Positions 1 through 5,155 of a stretch of 8,859 nucleotides of DNA are shown here, one piece after another. Each line of letters starts with the position of its first letter. Positions within the stretch are counted from its first letter, which is position 1. The stretch is from contig JADZCW010000090.1 of the NCBI GenBank assembly GCA_020851395.1, positions 1-8,859 on the forward strand, read 5' to 3'. Below the pieces are notes generated by a model. It was given only the letters and a program-made list of their open reading frames with translations. It did no database searches and was not told the origin of the DNA. The position numbers and the translations under genes are program-made. Source of the DNA: Phycisphaeraceae bacterium (lineage in GTDB: Bacteria > Planctomycetota > Phycisphaerae > Phycisphaerales > Phycisphaeraceae).

Positions 1-641
1 GCATCGAACCGCGACACCGCCTGGTAATACCCCGCCAGATCCCGCCTCACCTCGATCTCATCCGGCAGCCACCCCGGCACCGGCACCATCGCCGGATCGT
101 ATGTCGGCAGGGGGGCATACTCCTCCGCATGCTCCTCCGCCCCATACCCCACCTCATGCCGGTGCGGGAACGTCGGCGCCACGTGCAAGTAGAACGCCCG
201 ATCCCCCGTCTCCCCCAGAAACTTCCCCACGCTCCCCGCCAGCATCTTCGCCGACAGGCTGTCTGACCCATCCATCACGTCAAACGGATAAACGCTCGCC
301 GGGGCGAAGTGCGTCTTCCCGATGCACCCCGACCTCGCCCCCGCCTCCCCCAGAACTCCCGGCAGTGACTTCACATGCTCATGCGTCCGAAACCCATGAA
401 TCCCGTGGCTGTGCCCGTACTGCCCATGCGTGTGCGTGTACAGCCCCGTCAAGAGGTTCGCCCGACTCGCCGCGCAAGACGGCGACGTGCAGTAAGCATG
501 ATCAAACGTCACCCCCCGCCGTGCCACCGCGTCGATGTGTGGCGTCCGTATCACCCGATCCCCATAGCACCCCGCAATGGGCGACCAGTCATCCGCGATG
601 ATCAGCAACACCGATCGGCGGCCCGCATCCATGCCCGCCAT
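1..641 (-). CDS. Sulfatase (sulfamidase/arylsulfatase-like), C-terminus cut by window edge
   Basis: This is a partial gene: 213 codons are visible and the frame is open to the window edge. The protein opens with the alkaline-phosphatase-superfamily metal site (LLIIADDW, Asp17-Asp18). It then has the formylglycine motif CAASR at residues 56-60 followed by ANLLTG, where Cys56 would be oxidised to formylglycine by a separate maturase. The CxAxR form is allowed but less usual than CxPxR. GKTH at 108-111 supplies the expected active-site Lys and His, and a PHR at 159-161 resembles the HDPHR stretch of heparan N-sulfatases. There is no signal peptide, so the enzyme looks cytoplasmic. It should hydrolyse sulfate from a sugar sulfate; the substrate cannot be read from the sequence. 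The chosen ATG leaves only six residues before the hydrophobic first strand; a GGAG lies 13 bases upstream, which is rather far. It sits 41 bases downstream of the GH43 gene and is probably co-transcribed with it. Confidence 0.9.
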   Translation of the reverse strand, partial: MAGMDAGRRSVLLIIADDWSPIAGCYGDRVIRTPHIDAVARRGVTFDHAYCTSPSCAASRANLLTGLYTHTHGQYGHSHGIHGFRTHEHVKSLPGVLGEAGARSGCIGKTHFAPASVYPFDVMDGSDSLSAKMLAGSVGKFLGETGDRAFYLHVAPTFPHRHEVGYGAEEHAEEYAPLPTYDPAMVPVPGWLPDEIEVRRDLAGYYQAVSRFD

Positions 642-682
642 TGCAGCACACCCACTCCCGCGCCGCAACACCGCCCGCCGAC

Positions 683-2320
683 TTACTCCCCGATGTACTC
701 AAAATAGTCGAAATCCGCCGCGATCTTCCGCCCCGTCAGGTCCCACGCCGTCATCCCCACGAACGTCCCCGTGAACCGCGGGTTCTCCGCCTCGTCCGCC
801 AGCCGCGTCGCGTCCAGGATCTCCGACGCATCGACAAACGTCTCCCCGTCGAGGCTGTAGCTCAGCCGCAGCGCCTGATGGTCGAACGTCGCCCGAAGGT
901 GCACCCGCGTCGCCCCCCCGATGTCGATCGGCACATTCTCGGGCTGCCACGCCATGCCCTTGACCACCTTGTACATCCCCAGCGACGGCCCGAGCTTCTC
1001 ATCCCCGTGCAGGTAGATGAAGTGAAAGTCCTTGCTGTCGTAGTACGCCACCAGCCCCGCCATCTGCGTGTGCGCCTGCGGGTGGAACTCCACGCACGTC
1101 GTGATCCGCGCCTTAAGGTGCTGCAACCGTCTCCCCACCAGGCTCGTGTGATGCCGCGAGAACAGTGTCTCCCGCCCCGTCAGCCGCAGATGCCCCGGCC
1201 GCGCCGTCAGCGACAGCCAACTCTCATCCGGCGGCACGCGCAACGTCGAGAAGTGCACGTTCAGCTTCGGCACGTCGAAATCATCCCGCACCGGCCCCGT
1301 CACCGCCTCCTCAAACACATGCTCCGGCAAGTTAGGCCCGGGAACGGTCAATCTCGCCAGGTTCGACCCCTCGGAATGCCCTTCGACCCCTTCCGGGGGC
1401 GTCATCCGCAGCCACCCGTCCTCCGTCCAGCACATCTTCTGGATCGCCGTCTCACGCCCCAGGATGCACCGCCGCGTCTCCCCCTCGACCTTCTTGTCCG
1501 CCGCCTGGATCGGCCGACCGCACAGATGCACCAGGTACCACTCCCCGCCCGGCGTGTCCACGATCGACGCATGCCCCGACTTCTGCAACGCCAGCTCCGG
1601 GTGCCCCCGGCTCGTCACGATCGGGTTCGTCGGATCGACCTCATAGGGCCCTTCGATCTGCCGCGACCGCGCCATCGTCACCGCATGCCCATAGCTCGTC
1701 CCCCCCTCGGCGCACATCAGGTAATACCACCCGTCCTTCTTGTAAAGGTGCGGCCCCTCCGTCCACTTGATCTCCGTCCCCTTGAAAATATTCCTGATCG
1801 GCCCGACCAACTCTTTCTTCCCCGGGTCGTACTCCTGCAGCACGATCCCGTCGAACACGCTCCGATCCCGCCGGTTGTCGAAGAGCATGTTCACCACCCA
1901 CTTCTTCCCCGTGTCCGGGTCATGGAACATCGACGGGTCGAACCCCGACGCATTCAGGTACACCGGCCCCTCCCAGGGCCCCATGATGTCCTTCGCCGTG
2001 ATCACGTAGTTGTGCACGTCCCAGAACGCATGCGCGCACGTCCGCACGTTCGAGTACACCAGGTGAAACTTCTCCCCGTCGTGCGTCAGACAAGGTGCCC
2101 ACACCCCATGCGACGCCTGGTTCCCCACCAGATCCAGCAGCCGCGCTTCCCGCACCCCATGCGTCAGCAGCCGCCAGTGCACCAGGTCCCTGCTGTGATG
2201 GATCTGCACCCCCGGCCACCACTCGAACGTGCTCGTCGCCACGTAGAAGTCGTCCCCGAACCGGCAGATCGAGGGATCAGGGTTGAAGCCCGGCAGAATC
2301 GGATTGGTGATCGTGCTCAT
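683..2320 (-). CDS. xynB: GH43 beta-xylosidase (subfamily 11-like)
   Basis: The 545-residue protein is a glycoside hydrolase of family 43. Near the N-terminus NPILPGFNPDPS gives the catalytic base Asp15. SGFDPS gives the pKa-modulating Asp128, and WTEGPH gives the general acid Glu188. The spacing matches the well-studied Selenomonas beta-xylosidase (Asp14, Asp127, Glu186). Residues 1 to about 310 form the five-bladed propeller. Residues from about 345 to the end match the C-terminal concanavalin-like beta-sandwich of this subfamily and finish in FDYFEYIGE. Family members remove xylose, and sometimes arabinose, from the non-reducing ends of short oligosaccharides. No signal peptide is visible, so it would act on imported oligosaccharides in the cytoplasm. 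The length is normal. The start is fixed by the conserved N-terminus, although only a poor GGCGG lies before it. The downstream sulfatase suggests sulfated or algal polysaccharide as the food source, which is inference. The gene symbol is by family only. Confidence 0.93.
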   Translation of the reverse strand: MSTITNPILPGFNPDPSICRFGDDFYVATSTFEWWPGVQIHHSRDLVHWRLLTHGVREARLLDLVGNQASHGVWAPCLTHDGEKFHLVYSNVRTCAHAFWDVHNYVITAKDIMGPWEGPVYLNASGFDPSMFHDPDTGKKWVVNMLFDNRRDRSVFDGIVLQEYDPGKKELVGPIRNIFKGTEIKWTEGPHLYKKDGWYYLMCAEGGTSYGHAVTMARSRQIEGPYEVDPTNPIVTSRGHPELALQKSGHASIVDTPGGEWYLVHLCGRPIQAADKKVEGETRRCILGRETAIQKMCWTEDGWLRMTPPEGVEGHSEGSNLARLTVPGPNLPEHVFEEAVTGPVRDDFDVPKLNVHFSTLRVPPDESWLSLTARPGHLRLTGRETLFSRHHTSLVGRRLQHLKARITTCVEFHPQAHTQMAGLVAYYDSKDFHFIYLHGDEKLGPSLGMYKVVKGMAWQPENVPIDIGGATRVHLRATFDHQALRLSYSLDGETFVDASEILDATRLADEAENPRFTGTFVGMTAWDLTGRKIAADFDYFEYIGE

Positions 2321-2463
2321 CCGCCAGAGATTACTCGAACACCCCCGTCTTGTGAACCATTAAGGAGGTCCTCATCCTCCGATCCCTCCCCAGACCCTCC
2401 AACAGCCCATATAACGCCGGCTCCCAACACAGATAAATTCCCTATGAATTTCCCCCCCGCCGG

Positions 2464-2472
2464 TGATACAAT
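2464..2472 (+). promoter_or_regulatory. Extended -10 promoter element (TGATACAAT)
   Basis: TACAAT at 2467-2472 is one base from the sigma-70 -10 consensus and carries the upstream TG of an extended -10. The -35 region is poor (ATGAAT at 17-base spacing), as is common for extended -10 promoters. Transcription would start near 2479, giving the PEP-CTERM gene a leader of about 255 bases. This is a prediction from motif match only. Confidence 0.5.
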
Positions 2473-2480
2473 GCAGCCTC

Positions 2481-2669
2481 ATGTTCAGCGGTCCCCGAGT
2501 CCGACGGAGGGGCGACCGCTTGCCTGACTTAGCCTGTGCTCAATGTCAGGGGGATCTGTACACATCCTGTTACCGTCTTTCCCAGCCCCACGGCGATCGC
2601 TGCGCGCCCCCTCGCTCGCCCATCCGGCGCGCCGACGCCCAGACACCCACGGAGGTGATGATGCCATAG
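2481..2669 (+). CDS. Doubtful small open frame (62 aa) in the leader, leaderless if real
   Basis: The ATG lies almost exactly where transcription from the 2464-2472 promoter would begin, so it could be translated from a leaderless mRNA. The peptide starts MFSGPRVRRRGDR and has a CAQC pair followed by two further cysteines (C-x2-C ... C ... C), loosely like a small metal-binding peptide. Against it, the third codon positions carry many T residues (GGT, TGT, GCT, GAT, CTT). The surrounding + strand genes use C there almost everywhere. There is no Shine-Dalgarno sequence and I recognise no family. It may simply be untranslated leader. Confidence 0.15.
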   Translation: MFSGPRVRRRGDRLPDLACAQCQGDLYTSCYRLSQPHGDRCAPPRSPIRRADAQTPTEVMMP

Positions 2670-2720
2670 ACATCTCGCATCGTTGCTCGAAGGAGGGGCA
2701 TCTCACCTTGGAAACTTTGA

Positions 2721-2727
2721 GGGAGGT
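2721..2727 (+). promoter_or_regulatory. Shine-Dalgarno GGGAGGT for the PEP-CTERM gene
   Basis: GGGAGGT ends seven bases before ATG 2735 and is the clearest ribosome binding site in the window. It decides the start. The open frame extends upstream to a TTG at 2708 and beyond, but only the 2735 ATG places a normal signal peptide at the N-terminus. Confidence 0.8.
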
Positions 2728-2734
2728 ACCCACG

Positions 2735-3742
2735 ATGAAATCGCTTCATGTCCTTGGCCTCTGCGCCATCGCCGCATTCGTCACCGCGTCCCCGGCCCAC
2801 GCCGACCCGCTCCCGGGCCAGGTGCTCAAATTCCAGCAGAACCCCATGATCGCCACCACCATGCCCTCGGATTCCGCCGAGCCGCCCGTCTACTACGGCC
2901 ACGACGAACTCAGCACCGCCTACGGCAGCCACGTCGAGGGCGTCTACCAGGGCACCTTCATGGCCGACGACTTCTCCGACAAATTCAACACCCCCGTCGT
3001 CCACGTCCGCTGGTGGGGATCCTACCCCGCCTCCCACATCGACAACGGCGCCGCGCCAGCCGGCGGCGTCAAGCGATTCCTGATCTCCTTCGAGACCGAC
3101 GTCCCCGACCCCGGCGACCCCCACAACCACCAGGACGGCTTCAGCCACCCCGGCGATCCCATCCTCAGCCAGGTCGTCAACCTCGGTGACCTCGCCGCCG
3201 GATCCGGCACCTTCACCGAGACCCCCGTCGCCGGCTCCAACCCCAACGAGCCCGTCTACGAGTACAACGCCGAACTCGCCATCCCCTTCACCGAGGAGGC
3301 CGAACTCGTCTACTGGCTCAAGATCGTCGCCCTCGTCGATCCCCAGCTGGAGGGCCAGATCCTCTGGGGCTGGCACAACCGGGACTACACCCTCATGGAC
3401 GCCCTCGCCGCCGGACCGCCCGTTCCCTCCCCAGGCGAGCACGACGACCAGCCCATCATCGACCCCTTCTTCCCCTCACCCGTCTGGCACTTCCAGGACG
3501 ACGCCGTCTCCGGCGGAGTCCTCGTCCAGATCTTCCCGACCGGCCAGATCAACGTCATGCAGTCCGACTCCACCCCTCAGAACTACCTCGACGACATCGA
3601 CGGCCCAGGCCCCAACGGCGTCCACAACGGCATCGGACAGTTCTCCAAGGACCTCGCCTTCGAACTTTACACCATCCCCGAACCCGCCACCCTCGCACTG
3701 ATCGCGGTAGGGGGGTTGACCCTGCTCCGCCGCCGTTCCTGA
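2735..3742 (+). CDS. Secreted PEP-CTERM sorting-domain protein
   Basis: The 335-residue protein has a classic signal peptide, MKSLHVLGLCAIAAFVTASP, with likely cleavage after AHA at residues 21-23. At the other end is a PEP-CTERM tag: IPEP at 314-317, a hydrophobic helix to about 331 and a terminal RRRS. Such tags are recognised by an exosortase, which processes the protein at the outer surface; no exosortase gene is in the window. The middle contains DDF (79-81), VHVRWWGSYP (89-98), a DVPDPGDPHNH segment, YWLKIVAL (193-200), WGWHNR (211-216) and DLAFEL near residue 306. This pattern recurs in planctomycete PEP-CTERM proteins and, from memory, corresponds to the domain Pfam now calls DUF7901 (not checked). 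The mature part has no cysteine and many Asp and Pro residues. Function is unknown; a surface, matrix or polysaccharide-associated role is only a guess. The gene is followed by a tandem repeat and a terminator. Confidence 0.9.
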   Translation: MKSLHVLGLCAIAAFVTASPAHADPLPGQVLKFQQNPMIATTMPSDSAEPPVYYGHDELSTAYGSHVEGVYQGTFMADDFSDKFNTPVVHVRWWGSYPASHIDNGAAPAGGVKRFLISFETDVPDPGDPHNHQDGFSHPGDPILSQVVNLGDLAAGSGTFTETPVAGSNPNEPVYEYNAELAIPFTEEAELVYWLKIVALVDPQLEGQILWGWHNRDYTLMDALAAGPPVPSPGEHDDQPIIDPFFPSPVWHFQDDAVSGGVLVQIFPTGQINVMQSDSTPQNYLDDIDGPGPNGVHNGIGQFSKDLAFELYTIPEPATLALIAVGGLTLLRRRS

Positions 3743-3755
3743 CGCGTCGCCACGG

Positions 3756-3789
3756 AGTGATCAGAGAGACAAAGTGATCACCGAGACAA
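3756..3789 (+). repeat. 17-bp tandem direct repeat, two copies
   Basis: AGTGATCAGAGAGACAA (3756-3772) is followed immediately by AGTGATCACCGAGACAA (3773-3789). The copies match at 15 of 17 positions and differ only by GA versus CC in the centre. Each contains the palindrome TGATCA. The pair lies between the stop codon of the PEP-CTERM gene and its terminator. It could be a duplicated protein-binding site, an mRNA 3-prime element or a simple slippage duplication. Confidence 0.8.
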
Positions 3790-3794
3790 TGACC

Positions 3795-3834
3795 ACGGCG
3801 TCGCCCCCTCAGGGACGACGCCGTTTTCTTTCTT
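3795..3834 (+). terminator. Intrinsic terminator after the PEP-CTERM gene
   Basis: ACGGCGTCG (3795-3803) pairs perfectly with CGACGCCGT (3816-3824), giving a nine-bp GC-rich stem with a 12-base loop. The loop itself can pair CCC with GGG. It is followed on the + strand by TTCTTTCTT, a T-rich tract. The - strand side has no T-run, so it appears to serve the + strand gene only, 52 bases after its stop codon. Confidence 0.88.
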
Positions 3835-3862
3835 CTCCCGCATCATCCGCCTGGATCGCGCG

Positions 3863-4489
3863 TCAAGAGAACCCCATATATCGTCCCGGCCGATGATTCA
3901 CCGCCAGCGCCAAATTCAGCGCCACCGCCGCCAACACCGACAGCCCCACCCGCGGCCACTCCACCACCGTCAGCCCCGCCCCCACGATCGCCACGTCCAA
4001 TCCCATCTGCACCCACCCCGCCCGCCACCCGAACCGTTCCTGCAAATACAGCACCAGGATGTTCAGCCCCCCCAGGCTCCCCTGATGCCGAAAAAGAATC
4101 AACAGTCCTGCCCCGATCAGCAGCCCGCCCGCCACCGCCGCCAGCAGCGGGTGCAGCACCGAAAAACCCATCCACCTCGGCAGCACCGTCGTGAACACCG
4201 ACACCATCCCCACGCACGCGAACGTCTTGACCGTGAACCGCCAACCCATCTTCTTCCACGCCAGCCCGTAGAACGGCAGGTTGATCACGAAGAACAGCAC
4301 GCCGAACCCCGCACCGCTTGCGTAATGACCCAGGAAGCTCAGACCCACCGTCCCCCCCGTCAGCAGCCGCGCGTGCCCGAACATCATCACCCCCAGCGAC
4401 ACGAACAGACTCCCCGTCACCAGCCCCTGCACGTCATCGAACAGGCTGTGCCGCGTGGTCTTGCCCATCGAACCGACATCACTCTTCAT
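3863..4489 (-). CDS. YitT family membrane protein (short form)
   Basis: From the chosen ATG the protein has 208 residues with about six hydrophobic segments (roughly 20-37, 42-57, 58-77, 85-103, 111-132 and 158-197, the last perhaps two helices). Characteristic family features are the early LLTGGTVGLS (42-51), the repeated-half equivalent GSLGGLNIL (137-145) and the ending NHRPGRYMGFS. These match the YitT/DUF161 membrane family, in which two similar halves form an inner-membrane protein of unknown transport role. The cytoplasmic DUF2179 domain that ends longer Bacillus-type members is absent, as in many short homologues. The frame stays open to 4579, but the added 30 residues are Gly/Arg-rich, low in hydrophobicity and run almost to the tRNA, so I prefer 4489; 4465 is also possible. 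No clear Shine-Dalgarno is seen (an AGG four bases upstream at best). The gene is convergent with the PEP-CTERM gene and lies 93 bases downstream of tRNA-Arg on the same strand. Confidence 0.85.
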   Translation of the reverse strand: MKSDVGSMGKTTRHSLFDDVQGLVTGSLFVSLGVMMFGHARLLTGGTVGLSFLGHYASGAGFGVLFFVINLPFYGLAWKKMGWRFTVKTFACVGMVSVFTTVLPRWMGFSVLHPLLAAVAGGLLIGAGLLILFRHQGSLGGLNILVLYLQERFGWRAGWVQMGLDVAIVGAGLTVVEWPRVGLSVLAAVALNLALAVNHRPGRYMGFS

Positions 4490-4582
4490 GGACCTGACGG
4501 GCCACGCCGATCTCGCATGGCCCTCCGTGACATGCCCGCCCGCCGCCGGCCGGCCACCCCATCCACCCCCACAAGGCAAAAA

Positions 4583-4656
4583 TATCCGCGAGAGGATTCG
4601 AACCTCTAACCTTCGGCTCCGGAGGCCGACGCTCTATCCAGTTGAGCTACGCGGAC
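4583..4656 (-). tRNA. tRNA-Arg (anticodon CCG)
   Basis: The 74-base - strand sequence folds fully as a cloverleaf. The acceptor stem GTCCGCG pairs with CGCGGAT (one G-U at the end), and the discriminator base is A. The D arm is GCTC/GAGC. The anticodon stem TCGGC/GCCGA encloses the loop CTCCGGA, so positions 34-36 read CCG and decode the arginine codon CGG. The variable loop is AGGTT and the T arm AGAGG/CCTCT encloses TTCGAAT. The 3-prime CCA is not encoded and must be added by tRNA nucleotidyltransferase. A short T-run (ATTTTTG) follows at once on the - strand and may help end the transcript. CGG is common in the G3-rich - strand genes of this window. Confidence 0.97.
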
Positions 4657-4678
4657 CTGTATCCGATTCAACGCGCGG

Positions 4679-4707
4679 ATTGTAGCCGCGCCCGCGCCGA
4701 GGGTAAA
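4679..4707 (-). promoter_or_regulatory. Sigma-70-like promoter of tRNA-Arg
   Basis: On the - strand, TTTACC (4702-4707) is followed after exactly 17 bases by TACAAT (4679-4684). That is four and five matches to the consensus hexamers. Transcription would begin near 4672, about 15 bases before the mature tRNA 5-prime end. Confidence 0.7.
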
Positions 4708-4906
4708 GACGACGTCCCCCCCTTGCTCCTGCACCGATCACCCCCGCTGTTTCCCCTGTACTTTTGCTAAGTGCTTCCGTGATCAACACTGATAGACCGA
4801 TCTTCTCGTCCCCGTTTTTGTTCGTGGAAAAACTGTGGAGTAGTGGCGGACACCATTCACGCCGAGCACGTCCCATAAACTGTTCCCTAACGATCCATTC
4901 TCCGCT

Positions 4907-4931
4907 GAATCGCGTCATTATTCCGCGATTC
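4907..4931. repeat. Perfect 8-bp inverted repeat (GAATCGCG / CGCGATTC)
   Basis: GAATCGCG at 4907-4914 and CGCGATTC at 4924-4931 are exact reverse complements separated by the AT-rich nine bases TCATTATTC. No T-run follows on either strand, so a simple terminator is unlikely. It could be an operator, a stabilising hairpin in the signal peptidase mRNA tail, or chance. Confidence 0.55.
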
Positions 4932-5155
4932 TCTCCTGTGCGGTCCGTAACTCACTGAAAATCATGACGATGCAACTTCATCGATCCTGCCCCCGCCTTC
5001 AGACGCTTCACCCATCTTCGAATACCAACGATTCCTGATTTCCTCGTCTTTTGCCGTGGGTCTTCTGTGGAAAACCCGCCATGATTTGACAGCGGAACAC
5101 CGCGATTTTGATGACGGAACCGCTTGACCGTGTTCACCCGATTGTGCCTGAATCC

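Larger units (their letters stand above)
2321..2734. other. Divergent intergenic region and long leader between GH43 and PEP-CTERM genes
   Basis: This 414-base gap separates the two divergent genes. On the + strand it holds a good extended -10 at 2464-2472, so the leader of the PEP-CTERM gene would be about 255 bases. Inside the leader are a 7-bp inverted repeat (GCGCGCC at 2602-2608 with GGCGCGC at 2626-2632, 17-base loop), a GGAGGT at 2651-2656 followed by a two-codon reading frame at 2661-2669, and a 62-codon open frame at 2481-2669 with doubtful coding character. GGAGG at 2364-2368 and CCTCC at 2376-2380 can pair as a short hairpin just upstream of the GH43 start. For GH43, only a weak -35/-10 pair is visible on the - strand (rc of 2408-2436: TTTATC, 17 bases, TTATAT). 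I recognise no known riboswitch. Confidence 0.6.
4657..5155. other. Gene-free, less GC-rich region between signal peptidase I and tRNA-Arg
   Basis: About 500 bases without a convincing gene. Base composition from about 4750 on is visibly nearer to balance than in the flanking genes, and the short open frames here have neither family features nor the codon bias of the neighbours. It contains the tRNA promoter (4679-4707), a perfect 8-bp inverted repeat (4907-4931) and the 9-mer TGTGGAAAA at 5066-5074. The reverse complement of that 9-mer, TTTTCCACA, fits the DnaA-box consensus TTWTNCACA. Two near matches lie at 4824-4832 (CGTGGAAAA) and 4834-4842 (TGTGGAGTA). I recognise no RNA family and no clear terminator for the signal peptidase gene. 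Confidence 0.6.

Noticed and set aside
2321..2373. 14-codon reading frame on the - strand ending 10 bases before the GH43 start
   Set aside because: Its ATG overlaps the GGAGG that would serve it, so spacing is wrong, and nothing supports translation.
641..2527. Long + strand open frame of 628 codons across the GH43 gene
   Set aside because: It is antisense to a gene with all GH43 catalytic motifs. Its translation is a low-complexity Arg/Pro/His string caused by the strand's C excess.
2481..2734. Known riboswitch in the leader
   Set aside because: No conserved core of a familiar class (for example c-di-GMP, cobalamin, TPP, SAM) could be recognised by eye.
2570..3442. - strand open frame of 290 codons under the PEP-CTERM gene
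   Set aside because: It is Gly/Val/Asp-rich antisense shadow without any family motif, while the + frame has a signal peptide and anchor.
4490..4579. Extension of the YitT protein by 30 residues to an ATG at 4579
   Set aside because: The added part is Gly/Arg-rich, starts four bases from the mature tRNA 3-prime end and has no ribosome binding site.
4583..4656. tRNA-Arg as an integration site for an island
   Set aside because: I found no second copy of the tRNA 3-prime end and no integrase; genes on both sides look native.
4634..5137. Short open frames on both strands between tRNA-Arg and lepB
   Set aside because: They overlap the tRNA or its promoter, lack ribosome sites and family features, and do not show the codon bias of real genes here.
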